Notes: generated from the sequence alone by a model not told the origin. Shown: positions 35,334-46,933, numbered from the stretch's first letter. The stretch is 64,000 bases of DNA from Marthasterias glacialis (GCA_911728455.2 OU452229.1:8856811-8920810); one strand, 5' to 3'. Made by a program: numbers and translations.

Positions 35334-35577
35334 AAGGTATACGCTTGGTAATCACTCTTAAAATTAATGGCAACTAAAACTTACTTTGTAAGGAGTACAG
35401 CAGCTTTCGATAGTATAAAGCATTTTTATAATCAATTCACTTCGGAGTAATGTGGTTATGGAAAAAGATATCAGTTTTTTTCCCCAAAAATTTGTCAGAA
35501 ACGTTTCTCAGATTGTGTATTCCAATTGCGGATTGTTCTTCCTGCGTGGACATAACCAGTCTTTCCCTTTAAGTCGT
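35334..35577. mobile_element. TTAA-type MITE, shorter relative of 42300-42687
   Basis: AAAGGGAAGGTATACGCTTG at the left and CTTTCCCTTTAA at the right. Internal CTTTGTAAGGAGTACAGCAG and GATAGTATAAAGCATTTT match the element at 42300-42687 in reverse complement. One flank is TAAA rather than TTAA. Confidence 0.7.
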
Positions 35578-35907
35578 CTATTGTAAAACAATAATTAATT
35601 GCACTGGTAGAATAAAATATTTCTTGCCTTACCCTTGCCCACAATATACATCCTGTGTTTTGTACACTGCTCTTGAGGTCTTGGCAAGCAATGTTTTGTT
35701 CTGCTGATGTCTCAACAATAATTTATCACCCTGTTAAACAAACAATATTTAATAAGTGGCCATTTTGTAAGAGTTGTTGACTTGTAGGCCTTTTTTATAG
35801 GATGAGAATGATGAGTAAAAAGACAAATAAGTTGGAAATTAATGCATTCATTACTGCAAACAGGAACAGTATAGGCCTACATGTACATATATGTTATTCG
35901 CCATTAA

Positions 35908-36284
35908 AGAAAGGTACACTTTTGGTAATTATCAAAGAAAAAAAATCCTTACTTGGTGTGTAACCCAACATATGCCTAATATAACAAACCTGGGAACATT
36001 TTTGGTTCAGTTGGTCATCAAAAATGAAATAATGAAAGAAAAACACCCTTGCTGCATTGTGTTTTGTTATGATCAGATGCCCGAGAAAGGCTTCATGCCT
36101 GAAGCCTTTCACATTATTCAACGATGGGTTGAAAATTACCTCTTTCTCTAAAAAAACTTTTTTCTAAGTATGTCATTTCTGATAATTAACAATGTTTAAC
36201 AATATCAACTTTCCAGTGCTCTTTACCAAGTAAGTTTTTATGGTCATTAATTTTTGGAGTAATTACCAAAGGAATACCCTCTGT
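35908..36284. mobile_element. TTAA-flanked MITE
   Basis: TTAA at 35904-35907 and 36285-36288 flanks a 377-bp unit with facing AAGGTACACTTTTGGTAATT and AATTACCAAAGGAATACCCT ends. A central hairpin (CCGAGAAAGGCTTCATGCC...GAAGCC) is present. It lies 57 bases past the stop codon of the Myb-like gene. TTAA duplications are typical of Kolobok and piggyBac elements. Confidence 0.8.
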
Positions 36285-36340
36285 TTAATCTAAGGCAGCT
36301 ATAAACATAATGATGTAGGAGAACACTTCCTACAATATAA

Positions 36341-38289
36341 TTAGTTACGTTTTTCAAAAATATCCACGAGCCTCTCAAAAGCGTTGATCATTTTGTCTTG
36401 CTGTTTCACAAGTTTTTGATCAGTTTCTACCATTTTGTTCATCTGGTCATTGATCAACTCCAGCACGTTGTTATTTTTTGCTTTTTTGGGCTTTGGGCTT
36501 CCTGAGGGACTTGGAGAGAGCCCAAGTGGTTTGGCAATTGTGCCACCACTACTTGAAATGAGGAGTGGTGGCTCAATTGCATGGCTTTCTCCAAGTGCCT
36601 CATCCATCAATGAGTACATGCTCCATGCTACCGCTTTTCCTGTTCCTGTACCTGGGTACTTGATGTCCTGTTAAAAATTACAAGACAATAGTATCTTGTC
36701 ATTTTTTAAACACATTTGTTTTCTTCAAAACTAAATGGGATATATAGGCCTAATGGACTGTCTATTGCCACACGGGGTTTGCATTATAAATACAATTTTG
36801 AATGCATCCAAATTTAAAGCATATGAGTCCTAGGCATTTGTCATTATTTTTGAACCACTTTGAATGTATAAAAAGTGCAAATGCGCAGTAATCGTCTAAA
36901 CATTTTAATAAAAGGAGTACGACAATAGACCGTTCACAGGACCCCCCCCCCCCCCCCCCCGATTAGTTCCGATTATCATAACCCTCCATCCTCCCAATGG
37001 TTGTAGAGGATGGTTCGATTATAGAAACTTACTCTGGTTAGAGGGCAGATTTTGTTATTTTTTGTCGAGGACAATGACAAAGTGTGTACTCATGCCTTAT
37101 AAACAAAATGATGTCAGATGAACTGCGATGGTTCATGATAAATTAAATATCTTTTTAGTTCTATGTATTATATTGAAAAAGTAATCGCATTTTAGAAATG
37201 ACTTTACAATTTATTATTATACCATTGTTTTTTTAAGTTCAAAATATTCAATGTTTGTGATGAATTCAAGCAGATGTTGTGGTTTTCTTTTTTTGCATAA
37301 TGTAAGACTCGTCAGCTTACCTTGTACTTTTTGCATAAGTTATTCCACTTTTTCTGATCTGCTCTGGTGTCTGCTTGTCACCAATGCCCAACTCTGTGGC
37401 AATATCCCTGATAATAGAAAAAGACAATAATTATACAAGTGCTTGTAGATTAAGGAAGAAGCAATGTTTTACCAATTTAAAATGACTGATGTTTTCAAAA
37501 CCTGCTTTTTTATATTTGTATCAATTGTAAATGTGTAAATAAAATAGGAACACCTAATTAGACATTCTGATGTTATTTTGTTTGATGTAAAATCAAATTG
37601 TTGGATGAAAATTTTACAAAGCATAATGAATGAGTAGACATACTTGTAAAGGGATCGATGAACCTTCTTGCCTTCCTGAAAGTCCTTGGCGTACTTCATT
37701 CTCAGCTGAATGAAACACTTTGTCATGTCTTCTGTCCCTATTGAGTATTAATTGTAGAGGAAGAAATAGTGGATGCTATCGGGGAACAAAATTATTGTGA
37801 TGGAGACATAGGCCTATTATTGTTTAAAATAATTAATGTAGGGAAGGGGTGGGGTGGGGTATGTGCCTGGTATTTTTCGTTAGCTTAATTTAGAAATAAA
37901 GTAAACATTTCACCCTTTTTGTTGTTTATATTTTTATAACAAACATTTATGAGAAAAATGAGAGTGAGAACTGAGACATGTGCTCTATTTTTATGGGTTT
38001 AAAAAAAAATCCAAACGCATTTTTTTCGTTGTATCATTCCAATCAAACACTGTACAGTTAGTTAGATGAGGGTTCAAATCAATTAAAGAAATTACGTTAT
38101 GTAAATAGAGCCCAACCAATTTGTGCCCATTTTCCGGACGACCCCCCCGAAAACACGTTTACACGATTTTATTCCCAAGAATCATTTCCAAAACATGATC
38201 AATTTATTTTCTTACATTACAAACTGAAATAATTTCAACTTACACTCAAAAACTGCATTGGACTTCCCCTCCATCATGTCCATAGCCAT
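36341..38289 (-). CDS. Harbinger Myb/SANT-like protein, four exons, one-base frameshift
   Basis: Exons 38289-38244, 37737-37644, 37407-37321 and 36667-36341 encode about 184 residues. Residues 16-76 form a Myb/SANT-like domain: EWTEDMTKCFIQLR, then YKDIATELGIGDKQTPEQIR, and a KKWNNLCKKYK third helix. Gly/Pro/Ser-rich linkers follow, then a Leu/Met/Val heptad tail (LELINDQMNKMVETDQKLVK) likely to form a coiled coil. All junctions are canonical (GTAAGT, GTATGT and GTAAGC donors). In exon 3 five A's stand where six are needed before GTGG, so the reading frame shifts within the third helix; the following exon is in the original frame. Either a disabling mutation or a homopolymer error. The known partner role is DNA binding and nuclear import of the transposase. 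Confidence 0.88.
36935..36961. repeat. Poly-C tract, about 20 bases
   Basis: An uninterrupted C run between exons 3 and 4 of the Myb-like gene. It is followed by ATCATAACCCTCCATCCTCC, which also occurs at 29882-29901 in the same element. Confidence 0.9.
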
Positions 38290-39055
38290 TTGTTTAATCG
38301 CCGAAATATTATAATAGTACTAAATTTAGCGAGCAGACGACAGCGACGGAATAATTTCAGACACTTTTGTTGTAAACAATTACGTCATGAAACTTGTTCA
38401 TGACCCCGGGTCAAAATGTGACGTCATCAAGCCTAAGCGAAGTCACGCCTTCGATTGGCTTCGTTTTTTTGCCAAATCGAAGCCTCAAGTTGGGAGCCTA
38501 AACCGAAGCCTCAATTTGGTACAGGCTTCAAAATGGTGACGTGGAGACGGAGCCCAAGCCGGAGCCTAAGCCGAGGTTTGAGAAAGGGCCATGGTAAGCG
38601 CGTAACCAACGACATTAGCAACCTCGTTCCCAGGGGTGATTGATATCACCCACACGTCATGTTTTTGTTTGGGGGTACAGAGGTTGGCTCGATCAAAACC
38701 AAAGATTATAGAGCGCCGATTCGGCGCTCCATGATATGAAAATAATCTTTGATCAAAACCACAGAGTTTGAGAGGGGGTGGGGGTGGACGTGATATTGCG
38801 CAATCCCGAAGACCGTCACTATCGGAACCTGTCCATTGTATGAAGTAGAGGGTTGTTTCTTCTCCAATAAATAAAAAAACACAAATATATTTTTAAATTA
38901 ACACGTTTGTGATACTAAGGTCAATTTCCATGAATGTATGATAAATTATGCTTTTGAAAACAAGTGCATAGACTACTAAATTCAACTTGAAAGAAAAAGC
39001 AGCAACAACAACACAATAATCACAGCGTCTGCAGTATAATATCCTTGTGCTATAA

Positions 39056-39229
39056 GACCTTAGACACATGACGTCATTTGAGTAGGGCGCCCTCGTCTAG
39101 AGGTCAAAATGAGGTTGTTCATTGGCCAATCCTGTGCGCCGCGCGTACAAATCTCTGGTTTCCAGTGTTACATCATCGATTTACCTCTAAAATGGCGGCG
39201 TGATGACATCAATGCATAAGGTCTAGACT
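39056..39229. mobile_element. Short palindromic MITE
   Basis: AGACCTTAGACACATGACGT faces its diverged reverse complement ending TAAGGTCT at about 39228. Both arms have a GACGTCAT/GATGACATC block and a GGCGCC/GGCGGC block. Confidence 0.65.
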
Positions 39230-39231
39230 GT

Positions 39232-39369
39232 GTAAGTCTCGCGCGTATTCGAACATTAGGGTCCGTTAAAGCGTGTGATCTTGTTTACTTCACGTGTTAC
39301 AGCAATGTGTGTGGGAACAAAATGGTCCCAAAAATGCTCGAATACGCGCAAGACTTGCAGTCTTTACCG
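39232..39369. repeat. Small palindrome with CGCGCGTATTCGAACATT arms
   Basis: GTAAGTCTCGCGCGTATTCG at 39235 faces CGAATACGCGCAAGACTTGC at 39341-39360. The right arm resembles 28080-28130. Confidence 0.7.
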
Positions 39370-39719
39370 AAAACCGAAATGGCTCAATTCTAACAACAGA
39401 AGGCGTACCTGTGATACGGCTCTGCCCAGCTAACACACAACGTAACCACAACATTTCACAGTTGTGGTTTGGTTGTCATAAGGTACTGATTTTACAACAT
39501 TTGACAACGTTGTAAGAACGTTATATTGAAAGAAGGTGGTTGTATAAAGGTTGTATTTTGGTATTATTTGGAACGTTGTTTATGTGTTCCATGCAAGACG
39601 TTGTTAGAACGTTATATTTTGGTATTTTATACGTTTTCTTTCAGGACCACAACAACGTTGTATATTGGTATTAATGTAACGTTGTCATTTTGTCCAAGGC
39701 CTCACATTGTGGCAACGTA

Positions 39720-40370
39720 GGATGTTGGTGTTTTTATAACATTATATTAACGTTGCGAACGTAACGTAGTGTAAACGTAGTATTTAGGTTTTCCAGTAAT
39801 GTTGTGGTTATGTTGCAAGCACAACATAGCCTACTGACGACGTGGTATTTAGGTTTTCCAGTAATATTGTATTTATGTTGCAAACACAACGTAGTGAAGA
39901 CGTAGTATTTACGGTTTTCATTAACGTTATAGTAATGTTGCAAACACAACGTACAGACGACGTAGTATTTAGGTTGTCCAGTAATGTTGTGGTTATGTTG
40001 GCAACACAACGTAGTGAAGACGTAGTATTTACGTTTTCCATTAACGTTGAAGTAGTGTTGCAAACAACGTACCGACGACGTAGTATTGAGGTTTTAAATT
40101 AATGTTGTGATGAAGTCGCAAACACAACGTAGTGGTGAAGACGTATTATTTATGTTTTTAATTAATGTTGTGGTTATGTTGCAAACACAAGGTAGTGAAG
40201 ACGTCGTATTTAGGTTTTCCATTTATGTTGCGGCTTTTGTTGCAAACACAACGTACTAGTGAAGACGTAGGTTTCCTAATATTGTGGTTATGTTGCAAAC
40301 AAAACGTAGTATAAACGTAGCACTTTGGTAATGTTGTGGTCATGTTGCAAACACAACCTACTAATGTAAA
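39720..40370. repeat. 60-bp minisatellite, about ten units
   Basis: Successive units with AACGTAG(TG)AAGACGTAGT, TTTAGGTTTTCCAGTAATGT and GGTTATGTTGCAAACACA. Some units carry small deletions. All open frames across it on both strands are repetitive and not genes. Confidence 0.9.
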
Positions 40371-40784
40371 CTGGGGTGGGGTGGGGTAGGGGTGGGACCG
40401 AGGCATACTATAAGCTTTCCATGTGTTCCATAATTAATGGAAAGGCCAGTTATTCTCCCCCACACCCCCACCCCTCTGAAAAACAAACTATTTAAAAAAA
40501 ACATATCAGCGAATAATACCCACAACAAAAAAAACAAAAGAATCCCCGAAAAGAGGCCTACAGAATTAAAAATGTTTATTATTTAAATTTCAAAAAAGGT
40601 GATAACAAACATGGGATGGAGCTGGTCGGACCCGGGAACTCCACACTAAATCCACCTACGAGCATGGAGGAACACGATATTTTATTCCTCCATGGTACAA
40701 GCTAGTCACAAGAATGTTGTGATTGTAATACACTAATAAACCCAATTATGGGAAAATTCACCTTTTGCATACCAACAACTTCGT

Positions 40785-40935
40785 CACACGAACCATTAGT
40801 TATCGTTGACCAGCGTTCCACACGGTATACCAGTTTGCTTCACTGTATAGCCAGTCAACAAGTCATGCTGTTAATGCTAGACTGTGCCCAACGATGGTAC
40901 ACGATAACCAACGGTTCATGTGTTATACACGAACT
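40785..40935. repeat. Imperfect hairpin in the 3.3-kb element
   Basis: ACGAACCATTAGTTATCGTT at 40788 faces ACGATAACCAACGGTTCATG at 40900-40919, with further CAGCGTTCC/CGATGGTAC pairing. It may itself be a small nested insertion. Confidence 0.55.
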
Positions 40936-42299
40936 TCGGCTGATGCCATGCGCAACACAGCAACCATCATGGCGCCGACGATGTTTGGTGTCGGTCAGTG
41001 ATGATAATTTTCATAAAATTCCACCAAAAGGAGGTAGCACATGTTGAATCATCAAGGGAAACATTTTGCCCAAAAATCGCCAAAAGCCTCAAATCGAAAA
41101 TGAATATCAAAATTTTTGGCAATAGGGGCTAGGATAACTATAACTTCATCTGCATTGGACTTCATCTGCTCGAGTCCGAAAGGAAGTTACCAAAATTAAT
41201 GATGGTTTCACTGATAGTAATAAGCAAGGAACAATTTCGGTGGTTATTTTTTCTGCTGTGTGGGGAGATACTCATTTTAATACGCAGTCACTGTTAAAAA
41301 AAATACGTACGTCGCTTCCACAGCAACTTCTGTATTAACCGCCCAATCCACCCAACCCCACAGCTCTTGGACTGTTTTTCATACTAACTGTAATACCTTT
41401 CGGGTAATCATGCATACAAAAATCATGTTTTTCGATTATTTTGCAGAATACAACGTTGGTAAAACGTTGTAGAAACGTTGTATATAGAGACAGTGCATAA
41501 ATTTGCATAATCATATACTGTAGATCGCAAGTCCCATTCGTACCTAATCCACCATTTGTTTTAATGAAATATTTAATGAACCACAACACAAAGTGGGGGT
41601 TACTCTCAGATAGTTTTAATCTAGTTTCGTAAAGACAAATATAGTTAAGATGCACCTAGCATGATTAAACTCAAACATTTTGACAATGGTGGGTACTAAT
41701 TATTAAAACAATATTTTGTAATTACCCACCATGGCAACTTAGCCATTGGAAATACGCTACATACAAGTTCCTCACCATTTAGGTATAGCAAACATGAGGA
41801 CGCAGTCGTGTGACCAAGGTAAGATAATCGTGGTAGACTATTGTGAAGTATTGTAGAATAAACATCTATTAATTAGTGTAATAAGTATAAATTACAATAT
41901 GTTATATAAAATATACAGTATGATGTCATAATTACAATACAAATAATTATAAGTAACATGTAGTTTACATTCGGTAGGATCCAGAAAGTGTTTGAACCAT
42001 ACTATATTATTTGATAAATAAATTGTTATTTGATGTAATGTATCCGTAAACATTGTCACAACGTGCTAGACACGTGGCCAAAACGTTCCTAAAATGTGTC
42101 GGGGACGTCTTCATTACGTAGCTGTATAACGTTCTTAAGACGTAAATGGGAGTCGCCATTTCGACACGTCAAAGCTCGCGTCCGTAAAATGTAGCGGGAA
42201 CGTCGTCATTACGTCGCCGTATAACGTTCTTATTACGTAAATGGTAGTCGACAAAGTTTCGTTGCTACAACGTTATACAAATACGTTGTTGGCACTTAA

Positions 42300-42687
42300 A
42301 GGTAAAGTATACCTTTGGTTTTTTGAACCGTACGTTTGCCTTAATGCTATATAATTGTAGATATATACCATAAAACTAACCTGTGTAAATTTCATTTCAA
42401 AAGGTGGCAGCGTTTTTGAGATATCACCAAAAATCTGGAGCGGTTGTGTTCACGCAGAAGAAGTATCCGTCATTGGAATACACATTCTGAGAAGCGTTAC
42501 GGCCATAACGCTTCTCAGATTCAAATTTTTGGGTGATAAAAAGTGATATATTTCTCCATAACTGCAGTACTTCGAAGTGAAACGTTTCTCAAAATGCTTT
42601 ATACTATCCAAAGCTGCTGTACTTCTTACCAAGTAAGTTTTTATTGCCAAAAATTTTCAGAGTCATTACCAAACGTATGCAATGCCT
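42300..42687. mobile_element. TTAA-flanked MITE, 388 bp
   Basis: TTAA at 42296-42299 and 42688-42691. The ends are AGGTAAAGTATACCTTTGG and the reverse complement of AGGCATTGCATACGTTTGG. Inside is a hairpin GAGAAGCGTTACGGCC/GGCCATAACGCTTCTC at about 42490-42518. Confidence 0.85.
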
Positions 42688-42754
42688 TTAAGTCTGACGT
42701 CCTCACAACGTTGTAAACACGTGAAATTGTTAGCTGGGTGAGCAGCACAAAATT

Positions 42755-43400
42755 GATAGACCGATTGCGCGACAAAGTTTACATGCGGTTACGTGACCCC
42801 CTATCGGGTATGACGTCATACAGCTGATGAAAAAATACGTGTAAAAAAAGCATAGGCCGTGACACAGAGTGAGTACGAAAACAGTCGATTTTATTTTCGT
42901 TCAGCGACGGATAAGTTAATCAGCCCCTTTATTTAAAGTAGTATGATGTGGCATTAAATCAGATCTCTGTTTCATAATTTAACAGGATTCTACTAAAAAG
43001 AGGTTTTTTTAAAGCCATGTATACCGGCATCGGATGACCATGATTATGTAGCCACCCGTGTGTTATTTTGTTTTGAATGTTGGCCTAAATCACTGTAAAA
43101 AAAAGGGTAAAGAACGTTGGAAAAGTGAGCATTAATACCTAGCATTGCAGAATTTCAAATAGCTAAAGGAATCACACAGTTTTGGAAAGCAATTTCTTTG
43201 GAGGATTCAAAAGCTTCAAAACTTTTTGTTGTTGAAATTTTGGTGTTGAAAAGTGTGTGGTGATCGCGGTCGTCTGGCCTAACGTTCCGTCGTGCGCTGT
43301 ACACACCGTGCACATTTATACGGTACTTTTACAATTTTCAAGACTTGCTGGAACTGTCCTTACTGTCTTTATTCAGCCACTTGAAGGTCTCTGGTACAAA
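42755..43400. mobile_element. Foldback element of 22744-23389 family, copy 2
   Basis: The order GATAGACCGATTGC, ACGTGACCCC, CAGCTGATGA, GCCGTGACAC, GGATTCTACTAAAAAGAGG, ATGTAGCCACC, CTAAATCACTGTAAAAAA, GTCGTCTGGCCTAA and TTCAAGACTTGCTG parallels copy 1. An insertion is present at about 43105-43255, and the outer right arm is poorly kept. Confidence 0.75.
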
Positions 43401-43653
43401 CTCTGGAATATCTTTCACAGATTTCGAGCAAAAAAAACCTCGATCGAATTAACTAAATGCATTAATCATCGTGTACCGTACCACCCTTTCCCATGGAGGA
43501 TTATGTGTGTGTATACATTTTATACCCAAAAGGGGTCACATGTTGCGGGTCGCGCAATCGCTCTATTGTGCCAAAAGAATGGAATCTCCCAACGAGCGTT
43601 ATTGTGCATACATTGTACTGTACATGTACTGCGACCGTATGTGCGCGGTGTTT

Positions 43654-45650
43654 GTTTGTTTATTTATTTATTTATTTATTTATTTATTTCTTTCTTTCTT
43701 TTATTTACCCAGGGTTAGCCAAATCAGTTGTAATACTGGTTTTCATTCGGGCCCTGCATTTTAAAACATTGAAAAAATATATGTATATAAAATAATACAA
43801 CCATAACATTACATTGCTTTACAAAAGTGTAAAAGGTACAATATGAAACTTACAATAAAAAGCAGAAACAATAAAACATTAAAATAGAACAGAATGCAGC
43901 AAAAGGTATTCGTAAAATAAAGCAAAAGTAAAAGATAAAAGAAAAGTTAAAAATAAATAAAATTCGGATTTGAAAACAATAAGGGTACAAGGCAGAGAAA
44001 AGAGCAAGTCAATTTACAAAAGTACAACAACAAATTAAGCGATTAAAAATTTGAATAGTTGAGCTTTAATTACAGACAGGAATTCGATTTTTCTCAGACT
44101 GTTAGGCAGGTCATTCCACATTTTAGCCAGAGACAGCAAAGCTGGACCGCAAGCTTTCTTTCTTGGCTATTGGAACCCGTAGTCCGATTGTCATGTTGTC
44201 TGGTACGACTATTGTGAAATGAAAGAATAGGTTTGTCATGTACTCCAGGCATAGATGATGTAAGCATTTATACACAAGGATTTTTTTAAAACAACTTCTG
44301 TCTGCAAAAGATAGCCAATTCAATTCATTAAACATATCAGTGGAAGCAGTTCGGTATGGGCAACCAAGGATTAATCTGGCGGCTCTTTTTAGAAGTCTGT
44401 TAAGCAAGTTACTATGAGTGCTGAGTCGACCTCCCCAAACCGTACAACAATAGTCTAAACTTGGCATTACAAATGTTTTGACCAAGGTATGCAGGCTGCT
44501 TTTCGGAATACTGTGGCGAATTCTACTTAACATTGCTAGTTTAGAAGAAACCTTCATTTCTAATATAATCAACATGAGGAGACCATAAGTGAATTGTCAA
44601 TTATAACACCCAAACACTAAGAAGTAACCTGTTCAACTGGATTGTTATTATTGACAATGTTAAGGAGAGCTGAAGCTACCTTATGTTTAGAACCGATGAC
44701 CATGGACTTAGTTTTGGTTGCGTTCATTTTCAACCTGTTTTGGGCAGCCCAGTTACAGATGTTTGTCATCGCTGTGTTAAGACTATACGTTCAATTTCAT
44801 CACGGTTGGAGGAGCTACATGTTATTGTGGAGTCGTCTGCGTACATACAACTGGCAGTTTTTAGGGATGCATCGTGAGATATCACTTTGTATAAATCATG
44901 AAAAGCAGAGGCCCCCAAAATGGATCCCGCCAGTTATGAGAGGAAGAGCCTCAGAGCAGCATTTTTTTTTTAAGCAAACTGATTGTTTGCGATCGCCTAA
45001 GTAGGACCATGGAGGTAGAAATAGACTTAAACCAGGTGATAACCGAGGCAGACAAATTCATCCCAGACAAATTCATGGAGCTTATCCAATAAAATATTGT
45101 GATTTACAGAATCAGAGGCCTTGTTTCACAGTACCAGTGAATTGCCCGTGCTCTACTGCATAGAGACAATTACTAATGAATCCATGCAGAGTGGTCTCTG
45201 TTTAATGCAAGGGTCTAAAACCTGATTGGCAAGGGGGATCATACTGTTTTCATCAAGGTACGAATACAGCTCATTGTGCACTGCCCTCTCCAAAATTTTG
45301 GAGACTATCGGAAGGATGGAAATCGGACGATAGTTGTTAATGCAACCTTTGTCTCCACCTTTATGTAATCGAATTCCAGACGTGTATTTCCAAGCGTTGG
45401 GGTACTGACCGCTTCGTATATGGATAAATTAAAAATTATACGTTAACGTGCTGATTACATGTGGACAAGCAAGTTTCAGAAGCTTTACACTCAAACCGTC
45501 AATACCTGTTGCTTTTCTGACTGGCATTGAGTCAATCTGTTTTTGTACAAAAGCTTCACTGATTTCAGACAATACGAGCTTGTGTTCCCTGCGACGATCA
45601 GTAACTGGAAGGTGGTGGTTTTTACTCCCATTATAATGTAGTAGAATTAC
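43654..45650 (-). pseudogene. Reverse-strand LINE fragment (reverse transcriptase and 3' end)
   Basis: Reading leftwards: FVQKQIDSMPVRKATGIDGL near 45550-45490, NHNILLDKLHEF near 45090, GSILG near 44925, YADDSTIT near 44830, then NRLKMNATKTKSMVIG. The C-terminal thumb/connection frame 44575-44123 has MPSLDYCCTVWGGRLSTHSN. The 3' end is GGCTAACCCTGGGTAAATAA with a TAAA-repeat tail at 43654-43700. Frameshifts and stops show it is dead, and the endonuclease part is missing. It is closely similar in tail to 14990-15130. Confidence 0.85.
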
Positions 45651-45663
45651 ACGTACTCATTTG

Positions 45664-45680
45664 AGGGGGGGGGGGGGGGT
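45664..45680. repeat. Poly-G tract
   Basis: About 16 consecutive G's at the boundary left of unassigned sequence that runs to 46020. Confidence 0.9.
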
Positions 45681-46049
45681 ACTTATTCGCTCAGTAATGG
45701 TCTGGCATACAGGGTCTGACCGAGTGAACGCTCATGCTTTTGTTGGTACCTGTGTAATGCCTTACAAATTCCAATTTCAAAAACAGGAAGCAACACAAAA
45801 CTGCTCCAAAATCCATGAAAATCCTCAACAATAAACTTTAAAATCACATCAACTACGAAGGAGATGTTGCCGGTTATGATGGTACGGTTGTGTCAGATTG
45901 GACTATACCCTTCATTCCCCCTTCATTTCAACCAACAATGACCGCTCCAAGCCCAAGCCCGCCACAACTACTTTCAAAGTACTCGCGAATAGTTGCCCGA
46001 TGAACGGATTTCTGTGGCGGCTCTGAGGGACATCGCAAATTGCATTGGC

Positions 46050-46262
46050 CTATATCTTTGCAAATATTTGCAACGTCGCAAATATCTTTGCAAATATCTG
46101 CGATGTCGCAAACATCTTTGCAAATTTGCGATGTCGCAAATATCTTTGCAAATATTAGCGACATTGCAAATATCTGTGATGTCGCAAACATCTTTGCAAA
46201 TATTTGCGAAGTCGCAGATATCTTTGCAAACAATTTGCGATGTCGCAAATATTATCGCATAC
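46050..46262. repeat. 30-bp palindromic minisatellite
   Basis: About seven units of CTTTGCAAATATTTGCGATG followed by TCGCAAATAT, with 18- to 32-bp variants. Each unit contains TTTGCAAA and a GCGATGTCGC dyad, so both strands read alike and give overlapping repetitive frames that are not genes. Confidence 0.9.
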
Positions 46263-46624
46263 TTTGACGAATACTTCGCTTGTGCCGGGTGTTTTTTCAA
46301 GAACCTAAAGGTTCTTGGGCTCCAGCCTCCACGCGTGGATATAAGACCTTTTATTTTGCAACGTCACTGGTTGGCAAAACTAGTATGTACACGTAATCAC
46401 CGACGCCACGAACTAGCACCTTGTGTACAAAACCATGTTTTTTTTTCACAGTTTTCATTTTTTTTTTTACATGTTTATACAACATTCATCATGCCCTACA
46501 ATTTCATGAAGTTTCAAAGCTCCCAGAGCTTTACTTTATAATTATAATAATCATGTATGGCAACAATTGCACGTAAGTGACAATCTTCGTTTTCACGAAC
46601 TAGCACACAAGTTCTATACCATTG

Positions 46625-46933
46625 AGTGCGTTCGATTACCTTCCCCGTGTATACCGGGGAGTTACACTTAACTCTAGTGGTAGCCACGACACGGAGCTAA
46701 TCGAACGCTGCGGTGTATTCACTTGACATTCTGGAAACTAAGGTTAAAGGTTGTTCCCCGCCGTGAGCCTGCAGCCGTACTACGTCATTACACCGGGCAG
46801 CCACCAGAGACCCGCTCGCGAGCTCGGGCTGTGGTGGCATACACCTGGGGCAGACACGAGTATCACGAGTGATATTAATCGAACGCTCTCGTGTAAGTTT
46901 TACTTACACGTGTAAGCTAATCGAACACACCCA
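46625..46933. mobile_element. MITE, GTGCGTTCGATTAGC family, copy 2 (inverted)
   Basis: Reverse complement of 22070-22368 with the same internal text (GGCTGCAGGCTCACGGCGGG on the opposite strand). CCATTGA flanks both sides (about 46616-46622 and 46931-46937), seven bases perfect and eight with one mismatch, compatible with an 8-bp target duplication as in hAT elements. Confidence 0.85.

Larger units (their letters stand above)
28862..38590 (+). mobile_element. Complete Harbinger/PIF transposon, 9,729 bp
   Basis: The first 28 bases (GGCCCTTTCTCAAACCTCGG...) equal the reverse complement of the last 28 without mismatch. ATG at 28859-28861 and 38591-38593 is the 3-bp target duplication. Subterminal GGCTTAGGCTT/GGCTTCGG-like motifs are repeated on both sides (28880-29010 and 38425-38540) and may bind the encoded proteins. 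It carries two genes in convergent orientation, a DDE transposase (plus) and a Myb/SANT-like protein (minus), the standard Harbinger gene pair. Later insertions sit in its non-coding parts: a Penelope fragment, GGGCCCAATTTCATGG foldbacks, a palindromic MITE and two TTAA elements. Confidence 0.93.
39431..42737. mobile_element. 3.3-kb TIR element with AACGTTGT-rich subterminal repeats
   Basis: Bounded by CCCAGCTAACACACAACG at the left and the inverted CACGTGAAATTGTTAGCTGGG at the right. Left side 39720-40370 is a tandem array of about ten 60-bp units (GTAGTATTTAGGTTTTCCAG, GTTGTGGTTATGTTGCAAAC, ACAACGTAGTGAAGACG). Right side 42060-42290 has two units of about 115 bp with GTCATTACGTNGCNGTATAACGTTCTTA. 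The centre holds no recognisable transposase. A TTAA MITE is nested at 42300-42687. Target duplication not resolved. Confidence 0.75.

Noticed and set aside
39734..40406. Overlapping Thr/Asn/Leu-rich frames on both strands
   Set aside because: They arise from the 60-bp minisatellite, which stays open in several frames because its period is a multiple of three.
46050..46262. CRISPR-like array
   Set aside because: Units are contiguous with no unique spacers and the genome is eukaryotic.
45928..46541. Ala/Ile/Phe-repeat frames up to 182 codons
   Set aside because: They come from the self-complementary 30-bp minisatellite, readable on both strands.
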